Assembly (NCBI GenBank): GCA_963810305.1
Contig: CAWEMY010000007.1
Coordinates: 248,001 to 312,000, forward strand
Reading direction: 5' to 3'
DNA: 64,000 nt
DNA from: JACDCA01 sp963810305
GTDB lineage: Bacteria; Acidobacteriota; Vicinamibacteria; Vicinamibacterales; 2-12-FULL-66-21
Position numbers and translations under genes: made by a program. This document shows, piece after piece, positions 43,785-53,400 of this stretch (position 1 is the stretch's first letter; each line of letters opens with the position of its first letter). The notes beneath the pieces are model-generated. The model ran no database searches. It was not told the DNA's origin and saw nothing but the letters and a program-made list of their open reading frames with translations.

Positions 43785-45684
43785 CTACAGGATACCTGCC
43801 GCCGCTTGCGCCGTGCCCCGGTCGATGTGGTGCCCCCGTCCTTTTCTGAGCGACTTGTCCTGGTACATGCGAGCGTCCGCCGCTGCCATCAGCGCCTCGT
43901 AACTCGTGCCGTCGTGCGGATAGACGGCGGCGCCGACGCTCATGTTGAGCGGTACGCGCTTGCCCTGACGGGTGACGAAGCTGACCGCTTCGATCCCGCG
44001 CTGGAGCTCCTGACGCTTGTGCTCGGCTTCGGCCAGGCGGCAGCCTGGCAGCACCACGATGAATTCGTCGCCGGCATACCGGACGCAGAGATCGTACGGC
44101 CGGATCGCGGCACGGAGAAAGGCGGCCACTTCACGAAGGGCATCGTCACCGACGTGGTGACCGTGCGTGTCGTTGATGTTCTTGAAGTCGTCGATGTCCA
44201 TCACGAGCAGCGATACTTCCCACTTCAGCCGCTCGGCGCGGGCCAGCTCGCGGTTCATGTGGCTGACGAGATACCGCGTGTTCGGCAGCGTGGTCAGGGC
44301 ATCGGTCAGGGACTCTTCGTGAGTCTGCTCGAACAGCATCGAGTTGTTGATCACCGCCGCCGCCTGCTCCGAGACGCGATCGAGCAAGCGCCGGTGGTCC
44401 TCGCGATAAAAGCTGGATCTCGACGTGGTACACGGCGAGTACCCCGATGATCCGTTCGCTGAAGACCAACGGACACACCAGCGCCGACTGCAGCTTCATC
44501 GGGCCGCCGAGGCCGGACGCTTCCAGATCGAGCGCCGGGCGGCCGTTGACGAGCGCGCGACGGTTGCGCGCCACCCATCCGACCAGACCCTCGCCGTTCG
44601 GGATCGCCATCTGCTGGATCAGTTCCTCGTCCTGACCGCGCGCGAATGTGCATCGCAGCGTGGCGCTGCTGTCGTCGTAGAGGAAGAGTGCGGCGCACGA
44701 GAACGGCACCAGATTGCTCAGCTTGGCCGCGATCACGCCCATCGTGCCGGTCACGTTGAGGCTGGTGCCCATCGCCTGTGCGATCTCGTAGAGCGCATGA
44801 ATCTCGCGATGGGCAAGCGCGATGTCGTCGAAGACGTTCTTCTTCTCCGGCGGGATCGGGACCGTGAGATCACCGGCGGCGGAGCGCCTGAACGGATCCT
44901 CGAACTTCTCCATTTCGGCAGTCAGCGCCGGGAGCATCTCGACAAAGCGCGCCACGATCGCCGGATCGAGAGCCTTTCCTGACTCCTGCTGCACCAGCGC
45001 TACCGCGGCGTCGTACGGCATCGCCGTGTGGTACGGACGATCGGTCATCAGCGCGTCGAAGTAATCAACCGCCGAAATAATGCGCGCTCCGAGCGGGATC
45101 TCCTCCTGCTTCAGGCCCTTCGGGTATCCCTTGCCGTCCCATCGCTCGTGATGGCTCAGGATCAGCGGTGACACGGGGTAGGGGAATGGAACCGAGGCGA
45201 TGATGTCGGCGCCCGTCCTCGGATGCGCGCGGATCTTCTCGAACTCCTCCGCGGTCAGCGGTCCAGGCTTCGACAGGATGTGCTCGGGGACCGCGATCTT
45301 GCCGATGTCGTGGAGCAGCGCCGCCGTTCTCACGCCCTCGATATCGTGTTCGGACATGCCGAATGACCGGGCCAGCGCAGCCGCGTACTGCTGCACCCGC
45401 CGGATGTGCAATTGGCAGGTCTGGTCCCTCGCATCGATCGCAAGCGCCAGCGCTTCGAGCGTAGCCATGTGCAGGTCCGACATCTGGCGGACCTGGAGCT
45501 GCTCCTGCGCGAGCCGCTTCTTGAAAACTTTGTAGGTCGTATAGGTGAGAAAGAGCGGTGCGAGCCCCAGTGGGATCCACCAGCGCTGCGGCATCTGCAT
45601 GACGATGATGAGTGCCGCGGCCACGGCGGCGGTGCCGACGAAGGCATAAACGAACAACCGCGTGTGCAGCGGAAGCGTCTTCAC
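43785..45684 (-). CDS. Cyclic-di-GMP signalling protein: HD-GYP, GAF and GGDEF domains (apparent frameshift near 44410)
   Basis: About 633 aa when joined. Two N-terminal helices (YAFVGTAAVAAALIIVMQMP), an HD-GYP domain (LLHDIGKIAVPEHIL, HHERWDGKGYPKGL), a GAF domain (NVTGTMGVIAAKLSNLVPFS, GEGLVGWVARNRRALVNG) and, in the second frame, a GGDEF domain with MDIDDFKNINDTHGHHVGDD and YAGDEFIVVLPG (AGDEF variant). It would both make and degrade cyclic di-GMP. It follows the subtilase gene by 3 bp, suggesting an operon. Confidence 0.87.
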
Positions 45685-45687
45685 CGG

Positions 45688-47391
45688 TCAGGCGCTCCTT
45701 TCCGCCACCAGCGGTCGCCGCAGCCGGCGTTTGTCATCGGGAATGATCGCGGCAATCGCGCGCCTGACGCCTGCGGGGCTCCGGAGCTCGAGCACGGGGT
45801 TGTCGTGCTGCTCCGCGGCGGCGTCGAACGCGACGTCCACCGGTTCGAAGGCGATGGCCTCAGCCTCCGATCCGGCGCCCCAGAGGTCGCCGTCGGCGGT
45901 GGTGCCCCACGTGATGGGCTCACCGGAGGTGGTCGTCGACGCGCCCCAGGTCACATCGTGCCGCCACGCCGTTGCGGCCGGCGAGAGATTTCCACCGCGC
46001 ACGCGATGGTTGCCCCAGATCACATGACGACTCCATGTCGCGAAGTTGTCGGACCGCGGCGCTGCTACTCCCTTCAGGAGTGCGGTCGCAAGCTGGACGG
46101 CGCCGCGAGTGTTGAGAAAGCCTGCCCCCTGCGCCGTCAACTCGATGTGCGGCCGCCGCTCGGCGGTGTACTGGATGATGGCTTTGACGAGATTCGGCGT
46201 CAGTTCCGGATTCGCCTGGAGCATCAGTGCAATCGTGCCGGCCACGACGGGAGCTGCCATGCTCGTCCCGGTCATGCTGAGGTACGGGAGTGTCGCGGTA
46301 TCGACCGCTCCAGCCAGCCGTGCAGCGGGGTTCAGGTTGTAGATCGTGCTGCCTCCAGCGGCGAGTGATTCGATCCCCACGCCCGGAGCAACGACGTCCG
46401 GCTTCATCGCACGATCGATGTTGGTCGGACCGCGAGAGCTGAATGACGCAAGCGTGTCGTCGGCGCGTGCGGCGGTACGCTGGTGATTCGAGGCGCCGAC
46501 CGTCAACACCCAGGGAGCATTCCCAGGCGCCGTGATTCCTCCGCGCTGGATCTGCCCGCTGTCGCTGCGCCCAAGGTTCCCCGCCGACGTCACGACAACG
46601 ATGCCGGCGTCGACGGCGCGTTTCGCGGCGAGCGTGAACGGATCCTTCGTGTAGGACTCGTACACACCGGCGGCGACCGAAAGGTTCAACACGCGGATGT
46701 TGAACCGCGCCCGATGCTCGATGACGTAGTCAATGGCGGCAATCACGTTGCTGATGAACCCGTCGCCGGCGCCGTCCAGCACCTTGAGAACGATCAGGCT
46801 TGCCCCGGGCGCCATGCCGCGTCGCGCGCCCGCCGAATCGTAGCCGCTGCCGGCAATGATCCCGGCGACGTGCGTGCCATGACCGTAGTCATCGTGGGCC
46901 TGCGGCATGTGCGCAACGAAGTCGGCGAAGTGCACGACGCGATCGCTGCCCAGGTCGTCGTGCCAGTTGACAACGCCCGAATCGATGATCGCGACGCCGA
47001 CGCCGGCGCCGTCCACACCGAGCTCGTCACGGACCTGGGACGCGCCGACGGTGGCGGAGGTCCGTTCCAGGGTTCCGTGGACGCGGCGGTCCAGCGTGAC
47101 CGACAGCACGTCCGCACGAGCGGCAAGTGATTCGAGGGAACTGTCGGCGATCAACGCCACCTGCGCGTCGAGCATCGACAAATGACGACCGGCAGTACCG
47201 GCGACAGATTTGATGGCCGCGTTTGCCGAAATTCCGGGAAGTGTTCGGACGATGACCCGCGACAGTCCCTGCCCCGACGCCGCACGCGCACGCAGCGGCG
47301 GATCGAGTTTCCCGTCCGTGCCCGCCCCCCGGGCGGGCGCCGGAACGATCGCCAGGAGCACGATGACAAATCTGGTCAGTCGTACGAGCAT
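45688..47391 (-). CDS. S8 subtilisin-like serine protease, secreted
   Basis: 567 aa from ATG 47391. Signal peptide (VRLTRFVIVLLAIVPAPARG), then an inhibitor-like prodomain, then the catalytic triad: Asp in GVAIIDSGVVN, His in YGHGTHVAGII, oxyanion Asn in VVTSAGNLGR, Ser in MTGTSMAAPVVAG. The C-terminal 90 residues hold repeated V[IT]WG[NA] units (SRHVIWGNHRV, RHDVTWGAS, EPITWGTT), a pattern seen in acidobacterial subtilases. An HD-GYP gene follows. Confidence 0.92.
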   Translation of the reverse strand: MLVRLTRFVIVLLAIVPAPARGAGTDGKLDPPLRARAASGQGLSRVIVRTLPGISANAAIKSVAGTAGRHLSMLDAQVALIADSSLESLAARADVLSVTLDRRVHGTLERTSATVGASQVRDELGVDGAGVGVAIIDSGVVNWHDDLGSDRVVHFADFVAHMPQAHDDYGHGTHVAGIIAGSGYDSAGARRGMAPGASLIVLKVLDGAGDGFISNVIAAIDYVIEHRARFNIRVLNLSVAAGVYESYTKDPFTLAAKRAVDAGIVVVTSAGNLGRSDSGQIQRGGITAPGNAPWVLTVGASNHQRTAARADDTLASFSSRGPTNIDRAMKPDVVAPGVGIESLAAGGSTIYNLNPAARLAGAVDTATLPYLSMTGTSMAAPVVAGTIALMLQANPELTPNLVKAIIQYTAERRPHIELTAQGAGFLNTRGAVQLATALLKGVAAPRSDNFATWSRHVIWGNHRVRGGNLSPAATAWRHDVTWGASTTTSGEPITWGTTADGDLWGAGSEAEAIAFEPVDVAFDAAAEQHDNPVLELRSPAGVRRAIAAIIPDDKRRLRRPLVAERSA

Positions 47392-47573
47392 TTTGCAGGG
47401 TCTGAGAAGCCGGGTGTCGAGCCGCGACTGCAAAGCGGCGGCCCGCTGATCAGCTGTTTGAGGTAATTACCCTAACACGTTGATGTATAAAAGGATAGCA
47501 GCAATTGTCGGTCTGGCCCATGTGGCCGGCGCAGTCGTTTGTGGGGTTTAATTGTGTGCCCTTTTGAAACACT

Positions 47574-47607
47574 GCTGGCAACAATGCCACCGGCGCCTAC
47601 GCGCCGG
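47574..47607 (-). terminator. Double hairpin after the sigma54-activator gene
   Basis: CCGGCGC-CTAC-GCGCCGG (47590-47607) and TGGCA-ACAA-TGCCA (47576-47589) are adjacent perfect stems just past the stop at 47613. They may terminate the activator transcript; no U-run follows closely. The rest of the spacer to 47391 is AT-richer and presumably holds the subtilase promoter. Confidence 0.5.
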
Positions 47608-47612
47608 AAACA

Positions 47613-48938
47613 TCACTGGTCCTCAATGCGTGAAGGGCCGCTCTGGCGCGATTCGAGGCCGTACTCCTCGATCTTTCGATAGAGCGTGCCGCGGCTGATC
47701 TGCAGCACCTGCGCGGCTTGCTTCTTGTTCCATCGCACCGCTTCGAGCACACGCATGATGTGGGTGCGCTCCGCTTCAGCGAGCGACGGCAGTCGCCCTT
47801 CACCGTCGGCGGGGGCCGTCTCCCGCGCGTGCAGCAGGTCGATATCGGCCGGCTTGATGACCCGCCCTTGCGCCGACAGCGCCGCGCGCGAAATCGTGTT
47901 CTCCATTTCGCGGAGGTTGCCGGGCCAGTGATACCGCGCGAGGAGGTCCAGCGTTCCTTTCGCCAGTATTTTCCCGTCCGGTGGGAGCCCGTTGGCCGCG
48001 CAGTGGCGCTCCAGGAACCGCCGCGCGAGGATCGGGACATCCCCGCTCCGTTCACGAAGCGAGGGGAGCCGGATCGCGAAGGCGTTGATCCGGTAATACA
48101 GGTCTTCGCGAAATTGCCCGTCGCGGACGAACTGATCGAGGGGCTTGTTGGTCGCTGACACCAGTCGGAAGTCCACATCGATTGGTTCGTTGCCGCCGAC
48201 GCGCTCGAACCGGCGCTCTTCGAGTGCGCGCAGCAGTTTCGCTTGCGCGAGCAGAGCGAGGTCGCCGACTTCGTCGAGGAAGAGCGTTCCGCGATTGGCA
48301 AGCTCGAGCCGTCCGACCTTGCGATCGTGCGCGCCGGTGAACGCTCCCTTTTCGTAACCGAACAGCTCCGATTCGAAGAGGGCCTCCGGCAGCGCCGCGC
48401 AGTTGACGGTCTGGAGACGGTGCGCTCCGCGGCGGCTCAACTCGTGAATCATCCGCGCGACGATTTCCTTGCCCGAACCGGTCGGGCCGAGGATCAGAAC
48501 GGAGATGTCCGACTTCGCCGCGGTCCGGATCCACTCGAACACGACGAGCATCTTTTCGTCGCGCCCGATCATCTCGCGGAAGCGCTGGACTGCCGGGGAG
48601 CGGTCTTCAGGGCTCGCCGGTACGCGCCGCTCGCGGAACCGGTCGATCAGCGCACAGGCCGCGGGAGCCGCGGGAGACTGGAACCGATAGCGGCGCTCGC
48701 TTTCGTCGTCCGACACTCGCGCGACGCCAAAGTTCACGAGCTCATGGAGGCAATTCTCGATGTCGAGCCTCATGCGGCCGAACGACTGCATCAGGCCGTC
48801 GACGTTGAACGAGTCATCCGGGTGCGAGGAGAGATGGCGCAGGAGGCTCGCCCGCAGCGGCGACTGCACCAGCGCCTGAAAACGCTGGTCGAGGTCCTCG
48901 GGTGCCTCCGCTCGTGGCGCTTCGGTGTCGACGCTCAC
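47613..48938 (-). CDS. Sigma54-dependent transcriptional activator (NtrC-like, no receiver domain)
   Basis: 441 aa from GTG 48938. An N-terminal winged-helix-like region (LRASLLRHLSSHPDDSFNVD) replaces the usual receiver. The AAA+ core has Walker A GPTGSGKE, the sigma54-contact loop GAFTGAHD, Walker B GTLFLDEVGDL and arginine-finger region REDLYYRINAFAIRLPSLRE; a Fis-type HTH ends the protein (AEAERTHIMRVLEAVRWNKK, ISRGTLYRKIEEYGLE). It overlaps the upstream membrane-anchored gene by GTGA. Targets need sigma54; I found no clear -24/-12 site. Confidence 0.93.
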   Translation of the reverse strand: MSVDTEAPRAEAPEDLDQRFQALVQSPLRASLLRHLSSHPDDSFNVDGLMQSFGRMRLDIENCLHELVNFGVARVSDDESERRYRFQSPAAPAACALIDRFRERRVPASPEDRSPAVQRFREMIGRDEKMLVVFEWIRTAAKSDISVLILGPTGSGKEIVARMIHELSRRGAHRLQTVNCAALPEALFESELFGYEKGAFTGAHDRKVGRLELANRGTLFLDEVGDLALLAQAKLLRALEERRFERVGGNEPIDVDFRLVSATNKPLDQFVRDGQFREDLYYRINAFAIRLPSLRERSGDVPILARRFLERHCAANGLPPDGKILAKGTLDLLARYHWPGNLREMENTISRAALSAQGRVIKPADIDLLHARETAPADGEGRLPSLAEAERTHIMRVLEAVRWNKKQAAQVLQISRGTLYRKIEEYGLESRQSGPSRIEDQ

Positions 48939-49387
48939 GGCTCGGTGGTGGTGGCCGGTGGCGGTGTCTTGTCGCCGCGGTAATAGGCGGACTGGAACTC
49001 CTCGATCAGGCGCTTCATCTCCACCGCATCACCCTTCCGATGCCCGTGACAGCGGACCGGGCTCGCCCCCCCGGAAGTTTCGATGAGGATGTCGGAGAAA
49101 AAGAGGTTGCGATCGATCAGGACGGAGGAGACGTGCGCCATGTGGATCGACTGCTCGCGGCCGCCGACCAGCTGCGGGGTGAAGTGCACGATGCTCGTCG
49201 GGGTGACGGCAACCTGCGTCGGGTAGAGGAAGTTCCCCCGGCTGAAACGGCTCGCTCGAAAGACGTTTGCGCCCGCGATCCGGCGCCCCTTCGACCAGTA
49301 GAACAGGAAGACGAGCGCAACGATGACGACCGCGCCAAACGCGATCCACCACAGCGTCGTGTCAGTACCGACACTCGACTCAGGCAT
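48935..49387 (-). CDS. Membrane-anchored protein co-transcribed with the sigma54 activator
   Basis: 150 aa. One N-terminal helix (WWIAFGAVVIVALVFLFYWS) followed by a beta-rich cytoplasmic domain (FLYPTQVAVTPTSIVHFTPQ, VSSVLIDRNLFFSDILIET) reminiscent of PH-like folds, and a Pro/Thr-rich end. Its TGA overlaps the GTG of the activator gene, so it is likely a sensor or partner of that activator; inference. Confidence 0.7.
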   Translation of the reverse strand: MPESSVGTDTTLWWIAFGAVVIVALVFLFYWSKGRRIAGANVFRASRFSRGNFLYPTQVAVTPTSIVHFTPQLVGGREQSIHMAHVSSVLIDRNLFFSDILIETSGGASPVRCHGHRKGDAVEMKRLIEEFQSAYYRGDKTPPPATTTEP

Positions 49388-49479
49388 CAGTGATCAGAAA
49401 AGGTGCGCTTACGTTCGCCCGGACGCGGTTCGCTGTCAAGGTATTTCAGGCTATGCTAAACGAACTTCGGAGGTCGTGA

Positions 49480-50637
49480 GTGCCCCACCGAGCGCCCGGC
49501 GCGCCGGGCCCCAGCGCCGGCAATTATCTCAGCGGGAAAGTCATCACATACTATCGGCCGCGCGGGAGCGAAGACATCCGGCAGCTGATCGACAACGGCT
49601 TCCAGGCGTTCAACGCCGGGCGCCTGTCGGAGGCGTGTCACATCTTTTCGGACAAGATGCTGGCCGCTGAAAACGACACGACGATCGGCCTCACTGTTGC
49701 CGGCGCCCTGACCCCAGCCGGGCTCGGCGGCTGCGTGATCGAGTTGATGGACCGTGGGCTCGTCGACTTCATCATCAGCACCGGCGCCAACCTGTATCAC
49801 GACCTCCACTACGCGCTGAACTTCGACCTGCACCGCGGCTCGCCGTTTCTCGACGATGTGGAGTTGTACGAGAAGGGGATCATCCGCATCTACGACGTCC
49901 TCTTCCCGGCGACGGTGCTCCTCGAGACCGATTCGTATATCCGCGACTTTCTGGTCCGCAGCGGGATGGGTGGGGCGATGTCGACAGCGGAGTTCCACTA
50001 TCGCCTCGGTCTGGATCTGCTCGAACGCAACCCTGCCTGCGTCGAATATTCGGTCGTTGCTCGCGCCGCGTCCGCCGGCGTCCCGATCTACACGTCGTCG
50101 CCCGGCGACAGTTCGATCGGGATGAACATTGCGTATCACGAGCTCATGAACGGCGGCACGCTGATGATCGATCCCAACCGCGACGTGAATGAAATCTGCG
50201 CGATCATTCTCGCCGGTCGGCAGAACGGCTGCGTGATTCTCGGCGGTGGCTCGCCGAAGAACTTCTATCTCCAGGGGCAGCCCACGCTGTGGGAGGTCTA
50301 CGGGATACCGAAGGGGGGCAACGACTACTTCATCCAGTTCACCACCGATCAAGTGGTCTGGGGGGGATTGTCAGGCGCGACTCCGGCGGAGGCAGTGAGC
50401 TGGGGCAAGGTCAATCCAGGTGTCCTGCCTGACACGGTCGTCGCATACGTCGATTCCACGATCGGCTTTCCGCTATTCTGCGAGTACGCCATCGGTTCGC
50501 CGAATGGCCGCCGTCAGCGCAAGGAATTGATCCACAAGCGTGAGGCACTCGTCGCCGACCTGCTGCGGCAAGCGAAATCGGCTGGCGCTGAAAAGCCGAT
50601 CACCACCGAGCCCGCCGAGATCGACCGGCATAGATAG
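49480..50637 (+). CDS. Deoxyhypusine synthase family protein
   Basis: 385 aa from GTG with a CGGAGG site. Rossmann-like core TIGLTVAGALTPAGLGGCVI, FIISTGANLYHDLHYAL, NGCVILGGGSPKNFYLQ, and the catalytic Lys in AEAVSWGKVNPGVLPD. In eukaryotes and archaea this family makes deoxyhypusine on eIF5A; bacteria lack eIF5A and some bacterial members make homospermidine or related polyamines. That alternative is more likely here. The N-terminal 20 residues are Pro/Ala-rich and atypical. Confidence 0.88.
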   Translation: MPHRAPGAPGPSAGNYLSGKVITYYRPRGSEDIRQLIDNGFQAFNAGRLSEACHIFSDKMLAAENDTTIGLTVAGALTPAGLGGCVIELMDRGLVDFIISTGANLYHDLHYALNFDLHRGSPFLDDVELYEKGIIRIYDVLFPATVLLETDSYIRDFLVRSGMGGAMSTAEFHYRLGLDLLERNPACVEYSVVARAASAGVPIYTSSPGDSSIGMNIAYHELMNGGTLMIDPNRDVNEICAIILAGRQNGCVILGGGSPKNFYLQGQPTLWEVYGIPKGGNDYFIQFTTDQVVWGGLSGATPAEAVSWGKVNPGVLPDTVVAYVDSTIGFPLFCEYAIGSPNGRRQRKELIHKREALVADLLRQAKSAGAEKPITTEPAEIDRHR

Positions 50638-50642
50638 AAAAC

Positions 50643-50703
50643 GAGGGCACGTGCGACGTGCGACGTGCGACGTGCGACGTGCTGACGTGCTGACGTGCTG
50701 TAG
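50643..50703. repeat. Tandem GTGCGAC and GTGCTGAC arrays
   Basis: Four GTGCGAC units (GCGACGTGCGACGTGCGACG region) followed by three GTGCTGAC units between the deoxyhypusine-synthase-like gene and the DUF5615 gene. Exact short-unit tandem array, non-coding. Confidence 0.7.
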
Positions 50704-50710
50704 GGATTGA

Positions 50711-51142
50711 ATGGGGACTCTGGCTTCTGAGCTCACGCCCCACGTTGTGAGATCTCCTGATCCGCGCGTGTACGCGGACGCCAACATACCGAACGGCGTG
50801 GTCAGCTACATGCGCATCCGGCTCGGCTGGGACGTCCTGTTCGTGCTCGAGCATGACGACTTGCGACGGGCCCGTGACACCGAACATTTCCGGCTGGCAC
50901 GCCAGCTTGGCCGCACACTAGTCACTCTCGATCACGACTACGACGACGATCGCCGGTTTCCGCCTCGTGAGGGGGCAGGGGTGATCGTCTTTACCGCGCC
51001 TGACGAGCAGCGACTGCGCCGCCTGCTGCGGCGGGCGGATCGCGAGTTGTTCCGTGTTGAAGGGGCCGACCCGCTTCCGCTGGAAGGCCGCAAGATGCAA
51101 TGGTACCCAGCCGGACCGGATGACGCGGCCGACGAAGAATGA
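50711..51142 (+). CDS. DUF5615 PIN-like protein
   Basis: 143 aa. The N-terminal VYADANIPNGVVSYMR and the acidic TLVTLDHDYDDDRRFP match the DUF5615 PIN-like fold, thought to be a nuclease toxin related to Mut7-C. The usual partner (DUF433 antitoxin) is absent. Its stop overlaps the ATG of nagA (ATGA), an odd operon partner. Confidence 0.78.
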   Translation: MGTLASELTPHVVRSPDPRVYADANIPNGVVSYMRIRLGWDVLFVLEHDDLRRARDTEHFRLARQLGRTLVTLDHDYDDDRRFPPREGAGVIVFTAPDEQRLRRLLRRADRELFRVEGADPLPLEGRKMQWYPAGPDDAADEE

Positions 51143-52361
51143 TTCACCTGACCGGCGCGACGGTGGTTCAGCCGGGCGGCCTTCTGTCCTCCGCGACGCT
51201 GACGATCGAGGGTGACCGCATCGCCGAGATCACAGCTGGTCACGAACCTCACGACGACAGCATCCAGCTTCACGACCACTACATCGTTCCCGGTTTCGTG
51301 GACGTCCACGTTCACGGAGTTGCCGGTGTAGATTCGCTCGAGGCTCCCGACGCAGTCGGGCGAATTGCGCGGCACCTGCCCCGGTACGGTGTCACCGCAT
51401 TCTGCCCGACGTCGATCGCATGTGACCCGGGCGTACTGCGGACCTTCCTCGAGAGCGTTCGCGTCGCGCGCTCGAGCCCGCCAGGCAACAGCGCCCGGGT
51501 ACTGCCCGCCCATCTCGAAAGCAACTTCATCAACCCCGAGTTCAAGGGCGCGCAGCCCGAAACATGCATCCGTGGTCCGCGGACGGTCATCGACGGTGAG
51601 TTCTCCGGCGAAAGCATCCTGCGAGAGATCGAGCGCGGCCGTGCAGACGTCGGGATCATCACAGTCGCGCCCGAGATCGATGGCGTCCTCGAATTGATTC
51701 CCGGGCTCGTCGGGCACGGTCACCGCGTGTCAGTCGGGCACTCCGGAGCCGACTACGAGCAGGCGCTCGCCGCGGTGGCAGCCGGCGCGCGTCATGCGAC
51801 CCACCTGTTCAACGGATGAGCGGGTTCAGTCATCGGAATCCCGGACTCGTCGGCGCCGTCCTCGACAGTGACGAAATCGCTGCGGAGGTTATCTGCGACG
51901 GCGTCCATGTGCATCCGGCAGGCGTGCGTCTCGCAGTGGCGGCGAAGAGCCCGTCTCGGGTGATGGCAATCACCGACGGAACCGCGGGCTCGGGCCTGGC
52001 GGCGGGTACCCGGGCCACGCTGGGTGGCCGGGCGATCATCGTCCGCGATGCGGCCTATCTGGACGATGGCACTCTGGCGGGCAGCGTGCTGACGATGGAC
52101 GGCGCATTCGCCCGGCTGGTGACGCAGATGGGTTTCAGCCTGGTTGACGCCGCATTGATGTGCGCGACCACGCCGGCGCGTGAAATGGGCCTGCTGGGAG
52201 CCGGGATCCTGGCCGCGGGGGCCCTCGCCGATCTGGTTGTGCTCGATCGAAACCTCAATGTAGTTGCGACTTACGTGGCCGGAGTCCGCGCCTTTTCACG
52301 CGCCGGCGGCCCGCTCGATATGAAGCTCGAGCGTGGAACGGACCAGAGGCACGGAACGTCT
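51139..52361 (+). CDS. nagA: N-acetylglucosamine-6-phosphate deacetylase (apparent frameshift near 51817; C-terminus unclear)
   Basis: About 395 aa when joined. First frame: HYIVPGFVDVHVHGVAGVDS, LPAHLESNFINPEFKGAQPE, HRVSVGHSGADYEQALAAVA, RHATHLFN; second: GMSGFSHRNPGLVGAVLDSD, VICDGVHVHPAGVRLA, VMAITDGTAGSG and GALADLVVLDRNLNVVATYV. It deacetylates GlcNAc-6-P. One missing G at the junction rejoins frames. No stop follows: the frame stays open into the next gene, so the true end (near 52310) cannot be set. Confidence 0.85.
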
Positions 52362-53255
52362 ATGGCTGTTATGAAAGGCCCACTGTCGGCGGCGCTCCTG
52401 CTCTTTGGCGCGGCTAGCGTCGGCTGCATGGTGACTGTCGACTCCCACAGCGAAGTCCAGCGGGAGGAAAAGCGGTTCACCGTCACCGGCACCCCCGACC
52501 TGCGGCTGACGACGTTCGACGGTTCGATCCAGATTCAGTCGTGGGACAAGCCGGACGTCCTGGTCGAGATCGAGAGACGTGGCCCGACCAAGGCATCCCT
52601 CGAAAGCATCGAGGTCATCGCGAACCAGAAGGGTGATCGTATCGACCTCGAAGTGAAACGGCCGCGTTCCGAATCGTATCGAGTGGGGTTCCACCGGACT
52701 CCCAGTGCCAGCCTGATCGTCTCCGTGCCCCGTGACGTCAATATCGTCGCCCGCACGGGAGATGGATCCATCAAGGTCGAACGCGTGAATGGGCGCATCG
52801 AGCTGAGGACCGGCGATGGCAGCATCCGTGCCGCCGAGGTTTCCGGCGAGCTGGAATTCAACACGAGCGACGGCTCGGTTGGCGTGCAGAAAGCCCACGG
52901 CCGTCTGAGCGTGGATACCGGCGATGGCAGCGTCGACGTCGGCGGCATGCTGTCGGCGGTCAAGCTGCATACCGGAGACGGATCCGTGGTCTACCGCGCC
53001 GATCCGGGATCGACGATGGGCGAGAACTGGGACATCACGACCGGCGATGGCAGTGTGTCCCTTTATCTGCCGACGGGATTCGGCGCCGAGCTCGACGCGC
53101 ACACCGGTGACGGCAGCATCCGAAGTGACCTCGACGGGCTCCCGCCGCCTACACGTGAGCAGTCCCGCCGAACGCTGCGGGGCAAGATCGGCGACGGCGG
53201 CAAGCTCCTGCGCGTCCGGACGGGTGACGGGGCGATTCGCCTCGGCACGAGCTAG
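52362..53255 (+). CDS. DUF4097-type beta-helix protein with TGDGS repeats, probable lipoprotein
   Basis: 297 aa (or 294 from 52371). A signal peptide ends AALLLFGAASVGC, a near-canonical lipobox. The mature part is built of 20-residue beta-helix turns, each with T-G-D-G-S: DGSIQIQSWD, TGDGSIKVERV, TGDGSIRAAEV, TSDGSVGVQKA, TGDGSVDVGGM, TGDGSVVYRAD, TTGDGSVSLYL, TGDGSIRSDLD. It reads in frame with nagA upstream, yet its own signal sequence shows it is a separate gene. Confidence 0.82.
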   Translation: MAVMKGPLSAALLLFGAASVGCMVTVDSHSEVQREEKRFTVTGTPDLRLTTFDGSIQIQSWDKPDVLVEIERRGPTKASLESIEVIANQKGDRIDLEVKRPRSESYRVGFHRTPSASLIVSVPRDVNIVARTGDGSIKVERVNGRIELRTGDGSIRAAEVSGELEFNTSDGSVGVQKAHGRLSVDTGDGSVDVGGMLSAVKLHTGDGSVVYRADPGSTMGENWDITTGDGSVSLYLPTGFGAELDAHTGDGSIRSDLDGLPPPTREQSRRTLRGKIGDGGKLLRVRTGDGAIRLGTS

Positions 53256-53398
53256 ACCGGGGCTCTGCCCCGGACCCCGGCTCGGTCGCTTGCGGGGGCC
53301 CTACGCCCCGCGCCGCTCCCTCCCACCCCAGCGCGCAAACAACGCGCGCCGGGGACCCCGGCTCGCAGGCGCGCCGTGCGCGCCTTAACCGCTCGCCA
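53256..53398. repeat. Hairpin and GC-rich word array after the DUF4097 gene
   Basis: CCGGGGC-TCT-GCCCCGG (53257-53273) directly follows the stop and is a likely terminator stem, lacking a U-tract. It is followed by GC-rich words (GGGGCCCTACGCCCCGCG, GACCCCGGCTCG). Lies between convergent genes. Confidence 0.55.
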
Positions 53399-53400
53399 AT

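Noticed and set aside
47400..47612. Sigma54 (-24/-12) promoter for the subtilase next to the sigma54 activator
   Set aside because: Candidate GG/GC pairs do not have the 10-bp spacing.
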